NCBI GenBank assembly: GCA_964625225.1
Contig: CAZVAR010000165.1
Location: forward strand, 1 to 7,181
DNA: 7,181 nucleotides
Direction: 5' to 3'
From: CAZVAR01 sp964625225
GTDB lineage: Bacteria > Pseudomonadota > Alphaproteobacteria > JAJUGE01
Below the pieces are notes generated by a model that had not been told where the DNA came from, did not search any database, and saw only the letters and a list, made by a program, of their open reading frames with translations. Shown one piece after another: positions 1 through 6,416 of the stretch. The number at the start of each line of letters is the position of its first letter. Positions within the stretch are counted from its first letter, which is position 1. The position numbers and the translations under genes are program-made.

Positions 1-215
1 GGCGGCACGTCGTTGACGATGCGGTTGCCGATCCGGATTTCGCCCTTGGTCACCTCTTCCAGCCCGGCGATCATCCGCAGGGTCGTGGTCTTGCCGCAGC
101 CCGAGGGCCCGACGAGCACGACGAACTCATTGTCGGCGATATCGAGGTCGATGCCGCGCACCGCCTCGGTGCGGTCGAAGACCTTGTGGACCCGCTCGAG
201 CGTTACCTGAGCCAT
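1..215 (-). CDS. ABC importer ATP-binding subunit, MalK/UgpC-like (5' part only)
   Basis: This is the first 71 codons of the nucleotide-binding subunit that would power the importer encoded by the genes upstream of it. The protein starts MAQVTLERVHKVF and carries a Walker A motif, GPSGCGKT, at residues 36-43, followed by TLRMIAGLEE and the start of a GEIRIG strand. This N-terminal pattern is typical of CUT1 sugar and glycerol-3-phosphate importer ATPases (MalK, UgpC, MsmK). The start is ATG at 215-213, with a modest GGGGA ribosome-binding site at 231-227. The gene is the fourth in a minus-strand importer operon and lies 95 bp after the second permease. The signature motif, Walker B and any C-terminal regulatory (TOBE) domain lie outside the window, so the family is sure but the exact ortholog is not. 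Confidence 0.93.
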   Translation of the reverse strand, partial: MAQVTLERVHKVFDRTEAVRGIDLDIADNEFVVLVGPSGCGKTTTLRMIAGLEEVTKGEIRIGNRIVNDVP

Positions 216-246
216 TTCGAAAGCTATCCCCGTCCAGTTTCTGTTT

Positions 247-276
247 CCGCGGTTCCGCCGGGGCCGGCGCCCGCGG
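247..276 (-). promoter_or_regulatory. GC-rich stem-loop between second permease and ATPase genes
   Basis: In the 95-bp gap between the permease stop and the ATPase start, two CCGCGG blocks (247-252 and 271-276) can pair. They enclose a second inverted pair, GCCGG/CCGGC (257-261 and 264-268). In the minus-strand transcript this gives a nested hairpin about 30 nt upstream of the ATPase start codon. No run of U follows, so it does not look like a classical terminator. It may be an mRNA-stability element, a processing site or a brake on ATPase expression. CCGCGG is self-complementary, and short GC-rich pairs are common in such DNA, so the evidence is moderate. Confidence 0.4.
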
Positions 277-310
277 CATCGCGAAAGAGCGGTTTACGCC
301 GACGCATCGC

Positions 311-1222
311 CTATCCCTTGGTCGCGCCGGCGGTGAGCCCGGCGATGTAGTAGTCCATCAGGAAGGCGTAGAGGATCACCGGCGGCGCCGCCGCCAGCAG
401 CGCCCCGGCCATCAGCCCGCCCCAGTGGAACACGTCGCCGCGGATCAGCGTGGTCACCGTCCCCACCGTCAGCACGAGCTGGTCGTTGCTGTAGAGATAG
501 GCGATCGGATAGATGAACTGCGCCCACGAGACGGTGAACGCGAAGATCGTGGCGGCGATCAGCCCGGGAAGCGCCACCGGGATGAAGACCTTCCAAAGCA
601 TTTGAAGATGGTTGGCGCCGTCGATCAGCGCCGCTTCGTCGAGCTCCTTCGGGATCGACTGGAAGTAGCCGATCATGATCCAGGTGCAGAACGGCACGGT
701 CAGCGTCGGATAGACCAGCACCATCGCCCAGTAGGAGTTCAGCAGCCCGAGCGCGCCGACGATCTTGAACAGGGGGATGAACAGCAGTGTCTCCGGGACG
801 AGATAGGTCAGGAAGACGCCGGTCGCGAGCACCCCCGAGCCGAAGAAGCGGAGGCGCGACAGCGAGTAGGCCGCCAGCACGCTGATCACCATGGTGATCG
901 CCACCACCAGCACAGTGACAATCGCCGTGTTCTTGAAGTAGGTCAGGAACAGCGTCTCGGTGAGCAGCTTGCGGTAGTGCTCCAGCGTCGGCGCCTCGTT
1001 GATGATCCAAGGGTTCCCGGCCAGGCTGGCAATCTCCTCGTTGGTCTTGAACGAGGTGATCAGCATGTAATAGGGCGGGAACAGAAAGAAGATCACGAAC
1101 AGGATCAGGAAGAAGTAGGACGCGTAGAGCGCCCAGCGCCGGTTCTTGGACAGGCTCGCGGAGAGCCCGGGCAGGCCCGAGGAAGGGGCCGCGACCGCAG
1201 GGGTTGCCGTGCTCGTCGCCAT
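311..1222 (-). CDS. ABC importer permease, MalG/UgpE-like
   Basis: This 303-residue inner-membrane permease is the second channel subunit of the importer. It has an Ala/Ser-rich cytoplasmic N-terminus (about residues 1-30) and then hydrophobic segments around 33-53, 97-118, 131-153, 164-184, 220-236 and 271-288, consistent with six helices. The EAA loop that docks on the ATPase is clear at residues 196-215, starting EAALIDGAN and ending in IP. The position of YFQSIPKELDE just before it is typical of the MalG/UgpE family, and the length is normal. The start is well supported: GGAGGT lies at 1235-1230, inside the last codons of the preceding permease, seven bases before the ATG. Only 3 bp separate that stop codon from this start, so the two permeases are probably translationally coupled. 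Confidence 0.95.
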   Translation of the reverse strand: MATSTATPAVAAPSSGLPGLSASLSKNRRWALYASYFFLILFVIFFLFPPYYMLITSFKTNEEIASLAGNPWIINEAPTLEHYRKLLTETLFLTYFKNTAIVTVLVVAITMVISVLAAYSLSRLRFFGSGVLATGVFLTYLVPETLLFIPLFKIVGALGLLNSYWAMVLVYPTLTVPFCTWIMIGYFQSIPKELDEAALIDGANHLQMLWKVFIPVALPGLIAATIFAFTVSWAQFIYPIAYLYSNDQLVLTVGTVTTLIRGDVFHWGGLMAGALLAAAPPVILYAFLMDYYIAGLTAGATKG

Positions 1223-1225
1223 GTC

Positions 1226-2179
1226 TCAGACCTCCGCGGCTCGCTTGCGCACGTGGCGCAGGATGATGAAGGCCAGCACGGCCAGAATCGGGAACATGAA
1301 CAGCGACACCGCAGCGCCCAGCGGAATGTCGCCGGACTCGATGCCGAGCTTGAAGGCGTAAGTCGCGAACAGGTGGGTCGTGTTGCGCGGTCCGCCCTGG
1401 GTCAACACCCGGACGATGTCGAAATTGGCGAAGGTGACGATCGTGGAGAACAGGATCGTGATCGCCATGATGCTGCGCATCATCGGCAGCGTGACGTAGA
1501 TCAGCCGCTGAACCGCATTCGCGCCGTCGATCGCGGCCGCCTCGTAGAGTTCCTCCGGGATCGACTTGAGCGCGGCCAGGTACATGATCATGAAGAAGGG
1601 CGCGCCGTACCAGATGTTGACCAGGATGACGGCGAATCGGGCCCAGAACGGCTCGCTCAGCCAGGGCACGTGCTCGGCGCCGAGCTGCAGCAGCAGCCAG
1701 TTGATGGCGCTGTAGGTCGGCTCGAACAGCCACCACCAGCCCAAGGTCGACAGGGCCGGGGGGATAACCCAGGGCACGAGCAGCATGCCCCGCCATTTGC
1801 GCTGCCCCTTGGTCGGGACGTTGTGGATCAGATGGGCGGCGATGAAACCCAGCAGCGCCTTGAAGAAGACGGCCGTCAGCGTGAACAGGACCGACTGCTG
1901 GACGACCATCCAGAATGTATCGCGCTTGAACAGGAACAGGAAGTTCCCGAGGCCGACGAACTTGGTCTCGGCCTTGTTCAGCATGCTGAGGAAGATCGAA
2001 TAGAAGAACGGGTAGACGACCAGACCCGCGACCACCGCCAGCAGCGGCAAGCACATCATCAGGGCGATCGTCGACTTCCGCCGCATGAAGCGGCGCAGCC
2101 CGGAATCGCGGCCGGCACCACGCCGTTCCGCTACCGGCCGGCCGCCGAGGGCCAGTTGTTCGCTGAGGGGTTGCTGCAT
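1226..2179 (-). CDS. ABC importer permease, MalF/UgpA-like
   Basis: This 317-residue inner-membrane permease is the first channel subunit and would pair with the MalG-like subunit encoded 3 bp downstream. After a basic N-terminal tail of about 35 residues come hydrophobic segments near 38-62, 93-117, 131-152, 181-203, 236-258 and 289-308. The EAA loop is at 213-232 (EAAAIDGAN to TLP). The family motif GGPRNTTHLFATYAF follows at 262-276. All of this is typical of MalF/UgpA proteins lacking the large periplasmic loop of E. coli MalF. An in-frame TAG lies at 2191-2189 and no start codon lies between it and 2179, so ATG 2179 is the earliest possible start. No good Shine-Dalgarno sequence precedes it. 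ATG at 2086 (residue 32) is an alternative that would still keep the first helix. Confidence 0.94.
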   Translation of the reverse strand: MQQPLSEQLALGGRPVAERRGAGRDSGLRRFMRRKSTIALMMCLPLLAVVAGLVVYPFFYSIFLSMLNKAETKFVGLGNFLFLFKRDTFWMVVQQSVLFTLTAVFFKALLGFIAAHLIHNVPTKGQRKWRGMLLVPWVIPPALSTLGWWWLFEPTYSAINWLLLQLGAEHVPWLSEPFWARFAVILVNIWYGAPFFMIMYLAALKSIPEELYEAAAIDGANAVQRLIYVTLPMMRSIMAITILFSTIVTFANFDIVRVLTQGGPRNTTHLFATYAFKLGIESGDIPLGAAVSLFMFPILAVLAFIILRHVRKRAAEV

Positions 2180-2206
2180 GCGCCGCGCCTAGGCTGGAGA
2201 GCGTCT

Positions 2207-2225
2207 GCGACCGCCGGGCGGTCGC
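2207..2225 (-). promoter_or_regulatory. Perfect 9-1-9 inverted repeat (mRNA stem-loop) before the MalF-like gene
   Basis: GCGACCGCC at 2207-2215 and GGCGGTCGC at 2217-2225 are exact inverse complements around a single base. Folded as RNA, this gives a stem of about 8 bp with a 3-nt loop. It lies 118 to 73 bases downstream of the binding-protein stop and about 28 bases before the permease start. No U-tract follows on the minus strand. In ABC importer operons, a stem-loop after the binding-protein gene often protects its mRNA segment, so that far more binding protein than permease is made. That role is inferred here from position and shape only. Confidence 0.6.
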
Positions 2226-2235
2226 GCGGATCCAG

Positions 2236-2279
2236 GGACGAGGCCCGTCCGCGCAGCCGGTGCATCGGCCGTCGCGGAC
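2236..2279 (-). promoter_or_regulatory. Overlapping, mutually exclusive stem-loops downstream of the binding-protein gene
   Basis: GTCCGCG (2247-2253) pairs with CGCGGAC (2273-2279). Inside that, GCCG (2256-2259) pairs with CGGC (2266-2269), giving a two-part hairpin about 19 bases after the binding-protein stop. A second hairpin, GGACG (2236-2240) with CGTCC (2246-2250), shares bases 2247-2250 with the first, so only one can form at a time. With the 2207-2225 stem, most of the 118-bp gap can fold. This fits an mRNA barrier or a simple attenuator, but no terminator U-run or leader peptide is visible. Confidence 0.4.
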
Positions 2280-2297
2280 AGGCTGCCACTATCGGCG

Positions 2298-3644
2298 TCA
2301 GCCGCGCAGATACCCCTCCAGCTCGTTTTCCGCCCACTTGATAGCGTCGTCCATCTTCTCGCCGGCCTGCGTGACCCGGGCGACCATGGTCGGGATGATG
2401 GCCTGGGTATAGATTTGGGCCGCAACGGCGGGCGGGGCGGGATAGCCGGCGACGATCTCGACCTCGTCGCCGCGGATCGGGTAGTTGTAGATACCGCCGG
2501 GCGGCGGCCCCTCGGTCTCCCAGACCGGGTGGTCGTAGAAGGACGGCAGCAACGGCATGTCGTATCCCTGGCTCGCCGTGATCAGCTTCCCGACCTGCTC
2601 CTTCTGCGACATGTGCAGCAGCAGGTCCTTCGCCGCCGACTTGTTCGGTGAGAAGCTCCAGATGCCCCAGAGATACGGCAGGCTGCCTCTGAAGTGGCCC
2701 TTCGGACCGCGCGGCGTGTCATGGTGCCACATCTGCGCCGCGATCTCTTTGGCGTCGCGCTTGGCAACGGTCCAGGCGCTGGGCGGGTTCTGGACGCAGG
2801 AGCCGCGGCCGGACACGATCCAGCGATTGTTGCCGGCATCGTCCCAGGCATAGACGTCCGGCGGCATGAACTTGGTCAGCTTGATCATGTATTCGATGGC
2901 TTGGCGCGTCTCGGGGGAATCGACCGTGATGTTCCCCTCCTCGTCCACCATCTTGGCCCCGAAGGACAGGAACAGCGGGCCCGTCCAGTCCTGGGAGTCG
3001 CTGGTCGGCCCGATCGGGTTGCCGAACGGGAAGCCGGCGTTGAACAGCTTTTCCGCGTAAACCAGGAAATTGTCGTAGTTCCACTCCGGGACCGTCGGAT
3101 CCTTGCGCGGGCCAGCCGGGAACAGCTCCTGGATATCGACGCCGGCATGCTGTTTGAACAGGTCGATGCGCGAGACCATGCCATAGGTGTGTGAGCCGGT
3201 CGGCGCGGGAATGCCCTTCCAGACCCCGTCGTGCTTGCCGAGATAGGGGCCGGCGACGGTATAGTCGCCGTACTTCTTGATGATCTCCTCGACGACATCG
3301 TCGACCGGTTCGAGCGAGTCCTTGTGGATCGTCACGTCCCAAGTCGGGAAGGCGAAGATGTCGTGGCCGGTCTTGGCGCGCGCCTCGGCCTGGGCGGTGA
3401 GCCGGTTCTTCGATCCGATCGAGGTGATGTAGTCGATGGTCGCCTCGACGTTGTTCTTCTTCGCCCACTCCTGGACCACCTGCGTCATCACATCATTGGC
3501 GCCGGGAACCCAGTGGTCCCACAAGCCGAGCGACACCTTGCCGGCGGAATGCGCGGTTTTGACATAGGGCATCGCCAGTACGGCCGCGCCGGTGGCGGCC
3601 GCGCCTTTGAGGAAGCGGCGACGGGACTGCTTGGCGAAGGTCAT
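2298..3644 (-). CDS. Tat-exported extracellular solute-binding protein (SBP family 1)
   Basis: This 448-residue periplasmic binding protein captures the substrate and hands it to the permeases encoded next to it. Residues 7-13 read SRRRFLK, a textbook twin-arginine motif. A short Ala-rich hydrophobic stretch (about 14-28) and a likely signal peptidase site near AHS-A (31-34) follow, so the protein is probably exported folded through Tat. The mature part begins with KVSLGLWDHW. Its overall pattern, including paired lobes and the DIFAFPTW segment, resembles MalE/UgpB-type (COG1653-like) proteins of normal length. ATG 3644 is preferred over the in-frame ATG at 3689. It has a GGGGAGAG ribosome site at 3659-3652, and the Tat motif then sits at the usual distance from the start. 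The gene heads the operon. The substrate is unknown: nothing in the window names it, and sugar, polyol or glycerol-phosphate are all possible. Confidence 0.93.
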   Translation of the reverse strand: MTFAKQSRRRFLKGAAATGAAVLAMPYVKTAHSAGKVSLGLWDHWVPGANDVMTQVVQEWAKKNNVEATIDYITSIGSKNRLTAQAEARAKTGHDIFAFPTWDVTIHKDSLEPVDDVVEEIIKKYGDYTVAGPYLGKHDGVWKGIPAPTGSHTYGMVSRIDLFKQHAGVDIQELFPAGPRKDPTVPEWNYDNFLVYAEKLFNAGFPFGNPIGPTSDSQDWTGPLFLSFGAKMVDEEGNITVDSPETRQAIEYMIKLTKFMPPDVYAWDDAGNNRWIVSGRGSCVQNPPSAWTVAKRDAKEIAAQMWHHDTPRGPKGHFRGSLPYLWGIWSFSPNKSAAKDLLLHMSQKEQVGKLITASQGYDMPLLPSFYDHPVWETEGPPPGGIYNYPIRGDEVEIVAGYPAPPAVAAQIYTQAIIPTMVARVTQAGEKMDDAIKWAENELEGYLRG

Positions 3645-3666
3645 AGCCGTTCTCTCCCCGATAGTC

Positions 3667-3706
3667 GGAGCGGCCTGACTCGCCGGCATCGGGCCGAGGA
3701 GCGGCC
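3667..3706. repeat. 9-bp direct repeat in the importer leader region
   Basis: GGAGCGGCC occurs at 3667-3675 and again at 3698-3706. The copies are 31 bp apart, close to three helical turns, so they would lie on the same face of the DNA. They are between the possible -10 element at 3716-3721 and the binding-protein start. This could be a regulator site or chance in GC-rich DNA. No known operator consensus was recognised. Confidence 0.3.
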
Positions 3707-3715
3707 GATCCTGTG

Positions 3716-3766
3716 ATTATGTTTTTGACACGGGAAGTTTGCCTCGACCGCGGCGCTCGTTGTCAA
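3716..3766 (-). promoter_or_regulatory. Possible promoter region for the importer operon
   Basis: This is the most AT-rich part of the divergent intergenic region. Read on the minus strand it holds CATAAT (3721-3716), which matches five of six bases of the sigma-70 -10 consensus. A perfect TTGACA is at 3766-3761. The two are 39 bp apart, too far for one promoter. At normal spacing the CATAAT has only a weak -35 (GAGGCA, 18-bp spacer), and the TTGACA has no good -10. A promoter here is likely on position, since it precedes the first gene of the operon, but the exact elements are unsure. A CATAAT start would give a leader of about 65 nt. Confidence 0.3.
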
Positions 3767-3864
3767 GGGCATTATGGCACCGGTGGCTGCGCCGCGGCCC
3801 TGCGGCTCTAGCACCGCCGAAGAGATACTGATAGGTAGGCCCTCCACCTCGATCGGAGCAGTGC
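3767..3864. other. Rest of the divergent intergenic region, upstream of the djlA-like gene
   Basis: These bases must contain, or lie next to, the plus-strand promoter for the djlA-uup-amidase unit, but no convincing sigma-70 pair is visible. The best -10-like hexamer is GATACT at 3824-3829, and it lacks a matching -35. A GGAG ribosome-binding site at 3855-3858 lies six bases before the ATG at 3865. No small gene or RNA was recognised. Confidence 0.35.
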
Positions 3865-4590
3865 ATGAGCATCTGGGGCAAGATCCTCGGCGGCGCCGCC
3901 GGCCTCGTCATCGGGGGACCGTTCGGCGCGCTGATGGGCGCGGTCGCCGGACATGCGGTCGACCGGTTCCGGAACGGCCAGGAACCGGCGGATGCGACTC
4001 GCACCATCGCGTTCACGATCGCCGTCATCGTGCTCGGCGCCAAGATGGCCAAAGCGGATGGGGTCGTCAGTCGGGACGAAATCCGTGCCTTCCGCGAGGT
4101 CTTCCACGTGCCGCCCGAAGAGGAGAAGAACGTCGCGCGTCTGTTCGATCAGGCCCGCCGCGACGCCGACGGATTCGAGCCCTACGCCCGCCAGGTTGGC
4201 CGGATGTTGAAGGACAGCCCTGCCGTGCTGGAGGAGCTCCTCAATTGCCTGTTCCACATCGCCAAAGCGGACGGCGAGGTCGCCGAAGCCGAGCAGCGCT
4301 TCCTGCGCCAGGTCGCCGATCTGTTCGGACTGGGGGATGAGGCGTTCGCGCGCATCCGGGCCACTCATCTCGGCCCGGACCAACGCGATCCCTATGCCGT
4401 GCTGGGACTCGATAGGACCGCGAGCGACGCGGAGGTCAAACGCCGCTGGCGCGACTTGAGTCGCGAGCATCATCCCGACCGGCTGATGGCCCAGGGAATG
4501 CCGGCCGAGTTCATCGAAGTCGCGACAAAGAAGATGGCCGTGATCAATGCCGCCTACGACGCGGTCGCCACGGCGCGCGGGATGGCCTGA
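3865..4590 (+). CDS. djlA: DjlA-type membrane-anchored cochaperone (TerB domain + J domain)
   Basis: This 241-residue protein has the DjlA layout. A short N-terminal membrane segment covers about residues 7-31. A TerB-like helical domain (about 45-165) contains two similar halves, each with an AKADG motif (62-66 and 133-137) followed by acidic residues. A C-terminal J domain covers about 174-238, with the HPD tripeptide at 203-205 that stimulates DnaK ATPase. DjlA proteins are anchored by one N-terminal helix with the rest in the cytoplasm, and they recruit DnaK to membrane-linked tasks. The N-terminal helix has glycine at every fourth position from G5 to G29. The start has a GGAG site six bases upstream. 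The stop overlaps the uup start (TGATG), so the two are co-transcribed and probably coupled. The domain calls are firm. True orthology to E. coli djlA is likely but not proven. Confidence 0.9.
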   Translation: MSIWGKILGGAAGLVIGGPFGALMGAVAGHAVDRFRNGQEPADATRTIAFTIAVIVLGAKMAKADGVVSRDEIRAFREVFHVPPEEEKNVARLFDQARRDADGFEPYARQVGRMLKDSPAVLEELLNCLFHIAKADGEVAEAEQRFLRQVADLFGLGDEAFARIRATHLGPDQRDPYAVLGLDRTASDAEVKRRWRDLSREHHPDRLMAQGMPAEFIEVATKKMAVINAAYDAVATARGMA

Positions 4591-6416
4591 TGGCTCCTCC
4601 TCCCTTGGTCGCGTTGCGGGGCGTCGCCCTCGGTTTCGGCGGCGCGCCGCTGTTCGAGAACGTCTCGCTTGCCCTGGCCCGTGGCGACCGCGCCTGCCTC
4701 GTCGGCCGCAACGGCAGCGGGAAGTCGACCTTGATGAAGGTGCTTGCGGGAATCGTCGAACCGGACAGGGGCGAGCGGTTCCTCCAGCCGGGCGTGCGGA
4801 TTGCGTACCTGGCGCAGGAACCGGCCTTCGAACCCGATATGACGGTCGCCGCATACGCCGCCGTCTCGGAGGGAGAGAGTCCGCCCGCACACGAGATCGC
4901 CGCAGTGCTCGACCGGGTCGGGTTGGCCGGAGAACGGCGGATGGGCACCCTGTCCGGCGGCGAGGCGCGCCGGGCGGCCCTGGCGCGCGCGCTGGTCGGC
5001 CGACCGGAAGTGCTCCTGCTGGACGAGCCGACCAACCATCTCGACCTGCCGACGATCGAGTGGCTGGAGCAGGAGCTGAACGCCTATCCGGGCGCGGTCC
5101 TGACCGTAAGTCACGATCGCGCCTTCCTGACCAACGTAGCGCGACGCATCCTCTGGCTGGACCGGGGCACGTTGCGCCAGACCGAGCAGAGCTTCGCCGC
5201 CTTCGACGATTGGGTCGAGACCGTGCTCGCCGAGGAGGAGCGCGAGGCGCAGCGGCTCGACACCCGGATCGCGCTCGAGACGCGCTGGCTGCACCGCGGC
5301 GTGACCGCGCGGCGCAAGCGCAATCAAGGCCGCCTCGCCCGATTGCAAGAGATGCGAGCCCAACGGGCGTCGCTGCTCGGCACGCCGACCCGGGCCAACA
5401 TCGCCGTTCGCGAAGGCCAAGTGCGCAGCCGTCTCGTCATCGAGGCGAAGGACATCTCCAAACGGTTCGACGACGGGCCGCCGATCGTCCGCCAGTTCAG
5501 CACGCGCATTCTCCGGGGCGACCGCATCGGACTGATCGGCCCGAACGGCGCCGGCAAGACGACGCTGCTACGGATGCTGACCGGCGATCTGGCCCCGGAT
5601 ACCGGTTCCGTGCGGATTGCCCAGGGCATTACGCCGACCTACTTCGACCAGCGCCGGACGCAACTCGACCCGGAAGCGACGCTCTGGGAAACGCTCTGCC
5701 CGCAGGGCGGGGACACCGTCTTCGTGCAGGGCGCACCCCGGCACGTCGTTTCCTATCTCAAGGACTTCCTGTTCTCGGCGGAGCAGGCGCGCAGCCCGGT
5801 CTCCACGCTCTCCGGCGGCGAGCGCAACCGGCTGCTTCTCGCGAAGGTGCTGGCGCGCCCCACCGATCTGCTGGCACTCGACGAGCCAACCAACGATCTC
5901 GACATGGACACGCTCGACCTGCTCGAGGAGGTCCTGGGCGATTATGGCGGCACGCTTCTCGTGGTCAGCCACGACCGCGACTTCCTGGACCGTCTCGTCA
6001 CCAGCGTCATCGCCCTCGAAGGCGAGGGCGTCGCTCGCGAATATCCGGGCGGCTACAGCGATTACCGGCGCCAGCGGGCGGCGGAGGCACGCCCGGCCGC
6101 ACCGGCAGCGCCGCGTCCGGCAGGTGCGGCGCCGGATGCGCGTCAGCGGCCCGCGCCGACCCGGCTCTCCTACAAGGAACAGCGTGAACTCGAACGGCTG
6201 CCGGAACGGATCGAGGCACTGTCGGCGGAGATCGCCGGGCTCGAGGCGCGGCTGGCCGAGCCCGACCTCTACGCCCGCGATCCGGACGCGTTCGGTGCGG
6301 CGGCGGACCGCCTGGCGGCGGCCCGCGCGGAGCTCGCCGACGCCGAGGAGCGCTGGCTCGCCCTCGAGCTCAAGCGCGAAGAAGTCGCCGCGTCGCGGGC
6401 CGGAGGCTCCCGGTGA
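4590..6416 (+). CDS. uup: ABC-F ATPase Uup
   Basis: This 608-residue cytoplasmic protein has two ABC domains and no membrane helices. The first has Walker A GRNGSGKS (39-46), signature LSGGE (121-125) and Walker B ending in DE (145-146). The second has GPNGAGKTT (317-325), LSGGE (407-411) and LALDE (428-432). Between them is the charged ABC-F linker, with WLHRGVTARRKRNQGRL, which is characteristic of Uup. An Ala/Pro-rich stretch (about 494-525) leads to a C-terminal coiled coil (about 527-603) that starts LSYKEQRELE and contains LYARDP, as in Uup. ABC-F proteins act on the ribosome. Uup in E. coli affects precise transposon excision and the handling of stalled or collided ribosomes. All catalytic residues are present. 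The start overlaps the djlA stop and has no strong ribosome site of its own, which suggests coupling. The stop overlaps the amidase GTG. Confidence 0.95.
   Translation: MAPPPLVALRGVALGFGGAPLFENVSLALARGDRACLVGRNGSGKSTLMKVLAGIVEPDRGERFLQPGVRIAYLAQEPAFEPDMTVAAYAAVSEGESPPAHEIAAVLDRVGLAGERRMGTLSGGEARRAALARALVGRPEVLLLDEPTNHLDLPTIEWLEQELNAYPGAVLTVSHDRAFLTNVARRILWLDRGTLRQTEQSFAAFDDWVETVLAEEEREAQRLDTRIALETRWLHRGVTARRKRNQGRLARLQEMRAQRASLLGTPTRANIAVREGQVRSRLVIEAKDISKRFDDGPPIVRQFSTRILRGDRIGLIGPNGAGKTTLLRMLTGDLAPDTGSVRIAQGITPTYFDQRRTQLDPEATLWETLCPQGGDTVFVQGAPRHVVSYLKDFLFSAEQARSPVSTLSGGERNRLLLAKVLARPTDLLALDEPTNDLDMDTLDLLEEVLGDYGGTLLVVSHDRDFLDRLVTSVIALEGEGVAREYPGGYSDYRRQRAAEARPAAPAAPRPAGAAPDARQRPAPTRLSYKEQRELERLPERIEALSAEIAGLEARLAEPDLYARDPDAFGAAADRLAAARAELADAEERWLALELKREEVAASRAGGSR

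Noticed and set aside
294..2054. A 586-codon minus-strand open frame overlapping both permeases
   Set aside because: It is a second frame of the same region with low-complexity Arg/Ala/Gly composition. The EAA motifs and membrane helices are in the other frames.
425..2341. A 638-codon open frame on the plus strand opposite the two permease genes
   Set aside because: Its translation is rich in R, E, D, Q and H with no domain pattern. It is the antisense of two clearly real permeases in GC-rich DNA, where stop codons are rare in shadow frames.
3645..3689. Upstream in-frame ATG of the binding-protein gene at 3689, adding 15 residues
   Set aside because: ATG 3644 has a good ribosome site at the right distance and places the Tat motif close to the N-terminus. 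The 15 extra residues look like untranslated leader.
3725..3753. Perfect TTGACA on the plus strand as a -35 for the djlA-like gene
   Set aside because: At 16-18 bp spacing the sequence is CCGCGG-like, with no -10 resemblance.
4547..6187. A 546-codon plus-strand open frame over uup
   Set aside because: It is a shifted frame of uup. The Walker and signature motifs lie in the 4590-6416 frame, and this one reads as Arg/Pro-rich noise.
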